A DNA stretch of 64,000 bases from Macrobrachium rosenbergii. Taxonomy: Eukaryota > Arthropoda > Malacostraca > Decapoda > Palaemonidae. Made by a program: the position numbers and the translations under genes. Where the stretch lies: assembly GCF_040412425.1 (NCBI RefSeq), contig NC_089789.1:40972106-41036105 (forward strand), read 5' to 3'. Positions within the stretch are counted from its first letter, which is position 1; every line of letters begins with the position of its first letter. Positions 40,601 to 51,110 of the stretch are shown here, one piece after another. Below the pieces are notes generated by a model. The model was given only the letters and a program-made list of their open reading frames with translations. It did not search any database and was not told the DNA's origin.

Positions 40601-42373
40601 GCTTGAAGCTTAACGGTACTTGTCTTCATTTTGATACCACATAAGCAAAAGACCTCATTTTACACGATTTAAATGAGCTGTTTCTTGTTCTTTCAGGTGA
40701 TCCACAGCTTGGAAGTTCTTGAAAAAGTAATTGGCAGATTTGTAAGTGAGTAATCAAATAAGTTATGCAGTCCTTTAACAAAGGTAGGTGTTAAATGAAC
40801 ATGAAACAGGGTGTCTTGGAAAGTATAATTTTTAGGCGAGATATAATCAGTTGTTCAGGAGCTGAAACTTGCAAATTTAGAGGTTTTGGTTTTTTTTTCA
40901 GAAAATCAGATAGTGGATTTGAAGTTTGTGGATTAAGATTGGTGCTAATGGCTCTTAGAATATTCTTAATAGAATTAATTTGATGAAATAGTTATTACAA
41001 TAGAAATCATCTAGGGTAGGTGCATATAATGAAAACTTAAATGTTCCCTATGAATAGTTTATTTTTATTTGCTATCTCCTCAGTAATTATGGATTAATTC
41101 TAATGCATTATATAAGATGGTTTTGGATTTGATGGGTACTGTGAGAAATTCAGTTAGCAAGAGCAGTACTGTAAATGACTTTTTTTTTTTTCTCTCCTGG
41201 AGATAATTGAACCAACTTTGGGAATACTTGAAGGGTTTAGGACAAACCAGGGAGAGGTGGGACTTTGTTGGTGCTGATAAAGGTACCAGATTATGTGAAA
41301 CTATTTAAATGTTCTTAAAATTGTAATAGCTGGGACCATGCAGCAATAATAATAATAGTTGATTCTGACTTGGAACTATTTATTGTATTTTGCCAGTTAA
41401 AGTTTACATTAAGAAACCTTTGTCACTTTTTATTGAAATTTACAGTGGTATCCAGTGTTGAAGTATTTTAACATTTATCATAGCTTTAAATAAAATTTCA
41501 TCAAGATGTCCGTGATTTAAGACTAACAGATATTCAACACTAGTCTGAAAAGACCCTGTCCCATCTGTGCCCTCTTGGTAATAGGGGTTATAACTAGTTG
41601 TCTTTTATCTTCATACCTTGTAAGCTGAAAGGTCTCAATCTCGCATGATATTACAAGTAGCTTCTATGAAAGAACATTAACTTGGAGAGAGAGCTAAAAT
41701 TTTATCAGATTTGTATTACTGGAGTTAATTGTAGCCAGTGATAGGGATGAATTATAAATACAGTCCCATTGACATGGTGGTTGGAAATAGTCATACTTTG
41801 GTATAGACAGATGATAATTTTATCCCCTTTAACTAGTATAACTAGCATAGGGGTAAGTTTATAACAGTGTGCTTGTATTAGTTTATCAGGGTAATGAAGT
41901 TTTATTGACATGAAGGCTAATATTAATTATCTATGAGACTTACAGAAACAAATATTAGGTATCATTGTATTTTAGCCAGAATTATCAACTATACTATGAA
42001 GGTTAAGCTAATTTCCATCATGGTAGGGACTGGGAGGGAAGATTCTTGTAGCCTACACTCATCATATCCCCAATCCATAATTTGAGTTAGTGAATTACAC
42101 CATATCAGAGTTCCTGTCTGATTAAATTCAATAGCTTCATGGTTTTGTATCGTTGTGATACTATGTAATCCTTGGTAATTTTCTGTAAGTCATACAGGTT
42201 TTGTTTGATAAAAGGGATATTGTAGCCCAAAGTATTTTCATGTTAACATTTCATGATAAGAGCTATTTCTGAGTTTGGTTTATTAATTTTATTAATTATT
42301 TCAGATAGGATTCCTATCAGGAAGGATTCAGAGAATCTTGAGAACTAGTCAGTATTTCTCAGAAGAGGACTAA
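34598..42373 (+). CDS. Candidate small secreted peptide gene, three exons, 65 residues
   Basis: Seen: exons 34598-34681, 40697-40741 and 42305-42373 all split at codon boundaries and join to a 65-residue frame ending in TAA. Residues 1-16 form a signal peptide (MVLLLMSVFWFVFSEG); the mature part is about 49 residues with no cysteine, one sequon (NWS), and a long amphipathic-helix-like core (VIHSLEVLEKVIGRFIGFLS) ending in the acidic SEED. Splice sites are good: CAG/GTGAGT, TTGTTCTTTCAG, TTT/GTAAGT, TTAATTATTTCAG. A poly(A) signal lies at 42818. Unknown: no family recognised; a secreted peptide or amphipathic effector is inference only. Additional internal exons in the 6-kb intron 1 cannot be excluded. 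Confidence 0.5.
35216..36180. repeat. Cluster of four related repeat copies
   Basis: Copies at about 35216, 35636 and 35866 (plus) and 36096-36180 (inverted) share text like GGCAATTGACGTTTTCCTGT then TTATTTTACTTGCT and a lead-in TGTCCGC.GTGAGCT. The first and third also share GTAATTTACCTGCTGAA-like downstream words. Intron 1 of the small-peptide gene; class unknown. Confidence 0.75.
36790..37061 (+). mobile_element. tRNA-related SINE, full-length-looking copy
   Basis: The 5' end has A-box-like GGTATCGTTCTCGGCTAGCA and B-box-like GTGTTTGATTCTCCGAC text spaced as in a tRNA. The body contains GTAGGTCCCGTTGCTGGGTA and CCTTCGGGCCAGCCCTAGGA, and the 3' end runs into TTAACTTAAC. A second, 5'-truncated copy lies inverted at 37900-38031. 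Confidence 0.7.
37900..38031 (-). mobile_element. 5'-truncated inverted copy of the same SINE
   Basis: The reverse complement matches the last 130 bp of the SINE at 36790-37061 (AAGGATTAGATTTATTTTTACGTG, GTTACCTAGCAACGGGACCT). The 5' tRNA-like part is missing, as is common in retroposed copies. Only the 3' part is present. Confidence 0.75.
39900..40080 (+). mobile_element. Probable RTE-type LINE C-terminal fragment
   Basis: One frame reads RVGRPRPAS, then KREAGDHWRLVKHEAQ, resembling the GRP...W...R.AG..W...A end of RTE-class reverse transcriptases. A 22-bp text (GGTTGGTGAAACATGAAGCACAGG-like) is tandem-duplicated within. A good acceptor (CTACCTCAG) precedes it and a second frame is also open, so an exon is a weaker alternative. 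Confidence 0.4.
40697..40741 (+). CDS. Exon 2 of the small secreted peptide gene
   Basis: 45 nt between a very good acceptor (pyrimidine tract then TTTCAG) and GTAAGTGAG. Reads VIHSLEVLEKVIGRF in the phase required by exon 1; one of the other frames has a stop. Confidence 0.5.
42305..42373 (+). CDS. Terminal exon of the small secreted peptide gene
   Basis: T/A-rich acceptor ending ATTTCAG. Reads IGFLSGRIQRILRTSQYF then SEED and TAA, in the phase left by exon 2. Confidence 0.45.
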   Translation: MGFLSGRIQRILRTSQYFSEED

Positions 42374-42817
42374 ATATTTTCCAAACTTTTATATCAAGAG
42401 AAATTCTCTCAAGTGAAGTCTTAGTAGAGGAGTTCTCTCTCAGCCTAGGAATGGAATCAGCAAGGACAATTTATGTCGATACATTTCACCAAGGTATACG
42501 TACTATATCTTAAATGCTTGTGGCTTTTTTAAAGCAAATTGTTTGAGAAATTTACATTAATTTAATTTCTGGGTTACAGGTTTCGTAAATTCTAGAACTC
42601 CAGTGCAACAGTGTCTTGATATTTGGATTTTTTCTAGCTTTAGGTACTGTATAGGTAAAATGTTTTGAGTCTGCTTTGAAGCTGTGCTGGTTATAAAGCC
42701 TACTGCAGAGGACACTCCACCTGGGGCATTGCATTACTGGCTCCAAGGATAAATTAAAAACATTTTTTCAGTTAAGATGAACCACACCCAAATTTTAAAA
42801 TGTACACTTAGGATTTT

Positions 42818-42823
42818 AATAAA
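42818..42823 (+). promoter_or_regulatory. Poly(A) signal AATAAA after the small secreted peptide gene
   Basis: AATAAA 445 nt past the proposed stop and just before the point where strand composition appears to flip. Confidence 0.4.
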
Positions 42824-42999
42824 AGTGTCTGGTTACTTTGTGGATTTTATTTCCTCTTGACATTATGCACGAGTTTGCTTGTACAGCAATACTTACGTCA
42901 TAGCTATTACAAAGAACAATCTATGTGACCTTTGATGTAACTTGTGATGGAGTGGTTGAGCAGTAAGACAGCTGTATCTCCACACACCAACAAAAATAA

Positions 43000-44850
43000 A
43001 AAATTAATGGAGATGAAATACTAGGATCTAAAGGTACACTAAAGTAATACCACAATACATTACCTTTCTTATAGGCACACTGCTTGACTTTCATTGCTGT
43101 ACTCCTAACATACAAACTCTGTACTTTTAATGGATCATAAAAAAAAATCCCTTGGTTTTCCACGGCTAACGGGCTCCATAACCCAAACTTTTCTTTTGAC
43201 TCCAATTTGGCCCTCTGAAATACACCATTCTGATGGTCAACCCTTATCAAAATGTAGGTTTCAGTTTCATGAAATCTTGGCTGTCAGGCCAAGCATTTCA
43301 AGTAATACAGCAGCAATCAAATGTCACTAACATGGGTATATTACAACTTGAAGGATTGTCACTCAATACTGGCATGAACGGAGCTTTTCAATCTCCCTGA
43401 AAGGAAAGAAAATTTGTTAATTTCAATTAGGAAAATTGGACTTTTCAATAAAAATTATGCAATTACCAAAGATAGTTTTTCCTTATTAATTTGTGACATG
43501 AACACTATTTGCAGTTAATAACTACCTGAATAAGACCCACCTAAGCTTAGTAATTTCATGTACACTATATGAAACTACTAAGACACTGACAATATCAAAG
43601 ATAAATAGTTTAAAGAAAGACCATTCATACAACACAAACCTATTGTTTTCCATCTACCTCAGCTAGAAATTTGAGGCAGTTAACTTTGATATGTATTCCA
43701 ATTCTGTTCAGTGTCAATAGACAGTATGGTTTCTGAACAATGTTTCATAGCATTGTTTTTAATTTTTTTTCTTCATTTGAGGGAATAACCATGAATAACA
43801 TCACATTTCTAATAGCTACAAGAACATATTGACATGTGACCACCTAACTTCATCATAAACCGATTCAAAATCTTGTTCTATTTCCTATTACAAAGTTATT
43901 AGGAAGGGCATAAGGGTTGTAAAAATCCTACTTGCTAGCACCTATGAGGACACCACTAGAATCTATGGAACAGAAAAATGAACTTGTTTCTTTAATCCTC
44001 TGGAAAAAATTAAAAAGGTAACATAGTTTTTAGTACCTAAATGAGGTTTTGGGCAACAGTGATGCTAATATGGTAGTATTAATATTTTGTACATTCAAAT
44101 ACATGATGAACAAAAATATCAGTCACTTTGCTTCATCCTGTATTGGTATTTAGTATATTTAAAATAATGAATGCATTGCATAGCTGCATGATCAGTGATC
44201 ACTTCACATCTGACAATATTTTCTACACAGTCAGCAAAGGATTCTGTAAGTGTTACACAATTCTAAGCATCAGAAGTCTATTTAAACCTCTGTACAAAAT
44301 ATATACTGTATCTGGATCACTTAAATTTATCAACAGATTAAGTTATACTAGCATACTGCAATGAAGGAAATCAGCCAACCCTTTAAAGGCTACTTGGTGA
44401 CAAAATATTTTGTACAAAACAAATGTTTGTTTTAACCAGTGAATTCAATCCATGGTCTATTAATGCCGCCTTAGGAGGATTGTCCCTCTGGTACAAGATC
44501 CTCATCATGAAGATAGCTGAAGTATCTTTGGAGGGTGTCCCCCTGCAGAGTCAATGATGGATAACTACCAAGTACATAAGTACAAAAAGGTATTACCTCT
44601 AATACTCAACAATGAGTACCTCCAAGCTTCCCAAAAACCACAAGCAGTTTTAAAAAGCAGTAGACCAAAAAAGGCTACCTAATGATTCAGGACATGATAT
44701 CCCCTGCACATACTAGAGGAGTTAATGCTCTGCAATAACCATATTTAATCTTCACCATGAAGATAAACCAAAACAACTGCAAGATTACCATGCCACTGAG
44801 TGACTTCATCTTATCCAAGGATAAGTTTTCCAATTTAAATGTTGTAGCCA
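43000..44850. other. Intergenic or minus-strand intronic, no gene recognised
   Basis: A strong minus-strand acceptor (CTTTCCTTTCAG, next exon base 43398) is followed by short open text ending within 35 nt in one frame; no conserved protein. It could be a terminal noncoding exon of a minus-strand transcript. Confidence 0.25.
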
Positions 44851-45808
44851 TTGCTCACACGTCCAGTGGCTTACCTTCCATTAAGGATTGAAATTAGCAT
44901 GCAAGTCCTTTACCAAGACCTAAAGAAAAGGATATTACATTCCTACTCTTCGGAAACTCTGGTTTCCATACCACTAAAGACAGCACTGGACCCCCAAGGG
45001 TCAAGTTCCTCAAGCCCTAGTGACTCCTGGCTAGGTAAAGATACTGTTGTAAGTAAGGGCCTAGCCCAAAACTGTACTGAGCCCTATCTTATCTGACTGA
45101 TTGTGGCTTTCTCGCTCTTTAGCAGTGTCTAAGGCTACTGTGAAGTCCCATAGAAACTTCTTTACAAGGAGTTGTTCTAAATGGTTCAAAAACCAACAAA
45201 ATAATGAACTGAAGAACTGCATACAGATTCCAAGGTAAAGTACATAGCAGAGACCTAGGAAATCCACTTCAACACCTTGAAAAAGCCTATAGCCAAAGCC
45301 AACATGGCCCTTTAACCTTAAAGGCTGCTACCAAGAAGTTTCTTCATGCTTGAGAAACAACAGAAACCTAACCATGTTGTTTACAGAGGTGATGCTGGAT
45401 AAAACCCCTTAATGTGGGACCATGACTTATATCCTGACCACTGGTGTTGGCAGAACGATTAGTAGATTCTCTCCCTGCAATGATAATGGCATTACTGCGA
45501 GATCCTGCCTTGAGCTCACCAGAACCATGGACCACACCAAGCAGACATCTGTAGCATGTGGGATTGTGATGAAACCTTACATCTCTTGGTTGCTTGCATC
45601 CATCACTGAAAGAAACTGGAAACCCAGCCTTCCTTGGTCACATGGGGTAATAAATGCCAAGAAAGAAAGTTGCCTAATACACTGATGACTTCCTAAAACC
45701 TAGCAAGAGCAGGAAAGGCATTACAGTCTAAACCTACCCAGGGTACAGCTCGGAGTCCCTCCCCAAGCTAGACCACCTCACACTGGTAAAAAAAAAAAAA
45801 AAAAAAAA
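44850..45808 (+). mobile_element. Degenerate LINE 3' end with poly(A) tail
   Basis: At 45550 one frame reads CSMWDCDETLHLLVAC, resembling the Cys/His box (C..C...ET..HL...C) near the C-terminus of Jockey/R1-like LINE reverse transcriptases. A 21-nt A run (45788-45808) follows in the right orientation. The frame is broken by stops; the 5' limit is a guess. Confidence 0.4.
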
Positions 45809-46318
45809 GACAACTCCCCTAGTCTCAAACAAGTCCATAACAGGGGATGCCCACATCCTACTGTCTACGGCCAATCCTGGATGTTGAGTCCCTTCCATTA
45901 CTATTGCTTATCTCAGTGACTTGGTACATCCACTAAAATTTTCAAAAAGAATAATTACAGTCCAGCAAAGGTAATAACTCAGGATAAGGTTATGTGTCTT
46001 AATGTGACCAGCTCACAGAAAAGGGGGGCAAAGCATTTAGACGTCGTGTTTGCTTCAGATTAAATGTAAAATGACTACTATCATCTCAAACAGACTTACA
46101 TGATTTGAGTACTGTACATTCTAATTGCCCTGAATGGCATAAAAGTGTCAAACTCATTACCTTTAAATAGGGTTCAGTCTGCATTTAACTACCTTGAGAG
46201 GGAAAAGCCTCAAAATACTGTAGATATTTTGCTCTCGACCTAGGTCAAAAGCCAGCATTCTGCAACACGTAATTCTCTTATCATATCACAGGTCCTAGGG
46301 CTACCAAGAGAGGGTTTC

Positions 46319-46358
46319 GTTGCTTTTACTAAAGACTCATTGCTTTTACTAAAGACTC
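46319..46358. repeat. 20-bp tandem duplication
   Basis: TTGCTTTTACTAAAGACTCA occurs twice head to tail. Confidence 0.85.
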
Positions 46359-47589
46359 AAACAGCTTTGGGGGGATTAGTGTACCAGGCACCTTAACTGT
46401 ACCCAACCTAAAGACCTCCTGTGGTCCAGGTTGTAAGTAATGTCTATATAACATGAAAGACAAAGACCTAAACACTCTAGGCTGGAATAAGCATTTTTGA
46501 ATAACTTAAATAAGAACTTGCCTATACAGGTACATGCTCAGGATATTACGTCCAGCCCAACTCCAGAAGAGAAAACTAACCACTGCCACTGAAAACATTA
46601 GTAGTTGAACTATTTGCCAACTTGAGGATAGCTCCTCAGTCCACACTAGACAAACCTCACTCTAGCACAAGATGGTTATGGTGTCGTTCTTGTTTTTTTT
46701 TTTTTGTAATTTGTCAAATCTACCACTGGCGTGGAAGTAAAAGCTATATATAATGGTTCATTTAAAAAAACAGTTGTATAATGCATACAGTATACCGTAC
46801 TGTATTTCATTCTCTAAGACAATACTCTTGTATCTTAAACAGACTAGGAGCAAGAACATCAGACCTGAGAGGTCTAGACTCCCTAAAACCACAAGCAATT
46901 AATTTTTCCATTACTAGCTGCTTTAGAAAATGAATGAAAAAAAAAAAATTACAGTGGCTCAAACACCTAAGTTACTTTAGTTATGTACATTCCCCCAAAT
47001 TTGCATGGGTTAGGGTGGGCCTAAAGAGTCTGTTGTTCAACCATCCCTCAAGACAGCTTCGGCTGCCCTATTACATAGCAACTAGTGGTTTCAGAGCCAA
47101 TAAACTGAACTAGGAGCACTCAGATTACGTATCAATAATTGTCATTACCTAATACTAAAAGTAACAAGCACCGGTAGTCTTTATAGTAAATACATTATAG
47201 CCAAAACCCCTAGTACCACCAAATGTAAAACTATTAGTTTTTCATACCAGATGTCTTCTATTTCCAATGGCTCCTTAGCCTTTGTTTCTGATATTTATAC
47301 ACCTACAATATATTTATCTTTTTCCCTATTTTGTTATTACTTGCAGCCTTGTGAACGGATGTACTGTTCCAATGATAATAAAACTGTTATATGTAACTGA
47401 AACATTAAAAACTATAAATGCAGCAACAGAAATAAATGCTAGCACAGTGAGAATGAATAAACATGGATGCTCCAAAGCTGACTGCATAAATTTACACACA
47501 GCCTATGACATGTCTTTGTAAGCAAGGCAAATATAAAAACATGACAATACTGCTGCCTTTGATAAGATTAAAATTACAGCATTAATAAT

Positions 47590-47679
<90 letters not shown>
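47590..47679. repeat. (GT)n(GA)n compound microsatellite
   Basis: GT dinucleotides followed directly by GA dinucleotides; open frames over it are artefacts. Confidence 0.98.
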
Positions 47680-47681
<2 letters not shown>

Positions 47682-49902
47682 TTTGGTTTAGAGTTACTTT
47701 GTTTCTGACTGCCAAATTTGTTTACTATCATAAATTAAACTTTCATTATAAATTACAGATATTTACTGTTTATGTAAATGTCCTGAACTTCAACATCACT
47801 TGTCATTTTACCTCCACATTACAATACTCTGTACTAGACTTGTAACAAGTTCTGAACAGCAGCTTTATCTTTCTTATAATAGAAGTTTAATGAGTGTTAG
47901 TCATGATTTCAGATTCCCATAAGGGATCAGCCACTCAAAATACATACTGTGCTGTATATTGTTCTGCCTAACTTTTGAAAAAGCACCAAAAACTGCTAAA
48001 TTCCAAATCATCTCAATGAATCGATCATTCCATTTTTACTGTATCCAAGGGGATACATGGGTCCTCAACTGAATTTTTCCATTACCTTGGATAAACTGGC
48101 TTCTTGGGCATACAATTTTTTTTTTAATTTTCACATTACCATCACTCAGGAGGGATCCCATTTTTATACTCAAGAGGCAAAGTAACGCCACTGTGCCACC
48201 TGGCTCAACTAATTACCACAAACCACTGATTTTCATCTAAATATTAATCTGCAAGCCCAAGTACAATAACCTTTGAATCTAATAAGAACTCATTCTTCTA
48301 TCCTATTAATGGAGGCTCTGGATTATTGCACCTTCCAAAGATGGGCAATAGGATCATCACATCCCTAAGAAATGAACATTCAGGGCATAAAAAATTTGTC
48401 CTTGGGCAACACACAATCAAAATCCCATTGGTCATAATAAAATCCAGAAATGTAACACACCCTACTTATTTTTATTTTGACAAATCTCAAGGGTATTTTG
48501 GACTGAACTGTTATTCCATTATTATTCTAATTTTCTACATTTTAATTCTTTAAGCTTTAAGTACTTTTTTTTTTTTTTAATTAACAGCTCCTTCAAATAT
48601 AATACCCTTCAGGTATAGTTAAAGCTTCATTAACAAAGTCCCTTTATCTTTTGTAAATTTCCACATTCTTCCTAAATTTTTTTTCATATTTCCCTTATTC
48701 CATAAAGTGATTAACACTAGCTAAAGAATGAGTATTTATGCAACTAACAGTCAATACAGAAATTGGGAACTTGCTGGAATATGATGTAAATTTTATTCAA
48801 AACCCCTTTCTCAGCTTCTCACACCTGCTAAGGAAGAAAGTTCCAAATGACAATTTGTAACCCTTCTTAAGGTTTGTAAGTCCATCGAGATGAAACCTAA
48901 TACAGTACTGTACTGGGCACTCCAGTTTTATTGATGAAGAGGCAAGGAATCCATTACTATCTTTCCTTAAATCTAATGAACAAAACAAAACATTGTCCAG
49001 TTCCTTAGCAATTCATTACTGTGCAAGGAATTTGATAAAACAAGGACAGGAGAAACTAAAGGCACAAATTTTGCTTTCTCTTATCCCAATCCTACATTAA
49101 GAGTTATAGGATATGGGGAAAATATACCCGATATGTAAAGTAAATAAAGTGCTGGTGATAGCAGGTGACTGGGGAGGGGGAGAGTTACCCAACTCACCCA
49201 GCCACTTCCTCAATCTCTTTATCCATCTTGGGCTAAGGAATATTCTTCACAAAGGCAATGCAAGAAACTAATACGACTTTCACAAGAGTGGTTTGTGCAA
49301 CCTTTAAATGTACAACTCAAAGCCCCAAACTAATGGAACATTGGTCTTACAAAAATAAAAAAGTAACAACTGACAAAGCTTCTTTTAAGTGCACCACACA
49401 ACTCATTCATAAAACCTTTATCAATCAACATTACTTTTCGAGTAACACACACAGCTTCCCAAAACAGAGCCTGACACACCAGTCTGCCCTGGCAAGCACT
49501 TCAGACTGTGGATACAAACAATTAGACCTTAAGGTACTGATCTTTGAATAACAAATGTCATGGTTCACATTCCTGTACACCTTCAAATATATCCATTTAG
49601 ACCTTCGTGTGATAGGTTGAAACAAACTATTGAAGCTATGGATGAGTGCTCACGTGTGCTGTTGTTCCTGCACACATCAAGAGTCTTGGAGAAACCAAGA
49701 ACCACCCCAAGTGTCTGTATAACCACTGCATGCAGGTCAGCACATACTAAAAAGCTGTAGTTTGTATTTTTTTTTTGGAATGAGTATTATCTGAAACAAA
49801 CTGCTATTCAGCAGGTAGAACTATAGGGTTGCTCAGCGTCGCCGACGGCACTATAACTTGACTATTTCTACAGTTTTTTTGGTTGCTAATTATGAATTTA
49901 CC

Positions 49903-51110
49903 TTTCATTTTTGGCGTTCGAGTCTAATTAACCTGTAATTAACCCCCGAAGTCCATCCAACAAAGGGTTTCCATTCGCAATCTTCACAAGACAGAGCACA
50001 GGTACGTCTGTTTCGAACGGTTCATATCCAGTCCGGCAAGTGCAAGAACTTGTTAACGAGATGGTACCAACGCCCCCAGTACTAAACATGGCAGGGCCGT
50101 TCCATTTGGGCCGACAACAAACAGATGCACCGCCAGTATCAGAACCCCTAAAAGTGTAGAAAAAACCAGTTGAAATGGTAAAAACATGCACGTGGAGCTA
50201 ATATATAGAATTACCATTCAGCAGAAATACAGTTCATAAATAAATCCCATACATTTACTATATATCAAATACATACCACTCAATGACTCTTATCCCAAAC
50301 CCTCTTTGGCTGACACTTCCCTAACAACTGTATTTCTAACTTAGTCTACTACTATTCACTATTTGGCTAGTAAAAATATGGTCCAACTAAGCAAAGGCAA
50401 CAAAGTTCTTATAAAACAAAACTGAAGGTAGTCAATGCAATAAAGGCAAATATTAGTGGACCTTCGCCAAGGTTCCCTAGTCTAAGACAGGTTAAGTAGG
50501 GAATGACACCTTCAACAGGTTACGGTAGGTGTAATGGGCTAGCCCAATGTACAGTTCAAGTCAAAGTGCATCTTTAAAATAATCTGTAGCTGGAGAACTG
50601 CGTTGTCTAGGATAATAAAAATCCCCAAAAATCATATTTAATTTGTGCCAAACAAACTTACGGCCTATTTACAACCTCGAAACAAATTCTCTTAGGCTAG
50701 CTTAAGTTATCCAATGCTTTCACCTACACTTTGTCTGCCAAAAAGGATCTTACATTGTTTACCCTTGCATAGTATTTGCTGCTTTTAATGACCAAATTTG
50801 GTATTGCCTATAAACCCGCCTACAATGACCAACCTCAATGTTATATAAACTCAAATTGAATTCAGCACGGTGGTTTACACCTGAAATTTCTTATGCTTAG
50901 GCTATTACGACTCGCTAATTAGAAAGGCGGACACAAAAACCGAATTATTTCAATAACTATTACAATATCATTCAATAAACAGGTCTATTATGACACAGTT
51001 CTCAGAATTAACTCACCTCTCACCGTTAAATTGGGACGAGTGACACGCGAAGCACTTATAGTTGACACGAGGCCATGACAGCTGTGGAATGACAGGTCTA
51101 AACTAGAGTT
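49903..51110 (-). other. Candidate minus-strand transcript, two exons
   Basis: Read on the minus strand, an exon ends at 51016 with GGTGAGAG/GTGAGT; a T-rich acceptor ending TTTTAG precedes 50158. In one phase the junction reads YKCFACHSSQFNGER then GSDTGGASVCCRPKW and continues to TAA near 49936 with C-x2-C, CC and C-x-C-x2-GYE text. However, that frame has no ATG in the first exon. A donor GAAAG/GTAAAT at about 49903 follows an ATG in good context, so both exons may be 5'UTR of a gene extending to lower coordinates. Both exons have more CpG than the flanks. Confidence 0.3.

Noticed and set aside
42921..43250. 109-codon minus-strand open frame
   Set aside because: Begins with TTG, no conserved text, located at a proposed 3'UTR junction between convergent units.
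44875..44930. Minus-strand 45-nt exon-like segment with good acceptor (TCCTTTTCTTTAG) and donor GTAAGC
   Set aside because: All three frames contain stops, so it is not coding; could only be part of a noncoding transcript.
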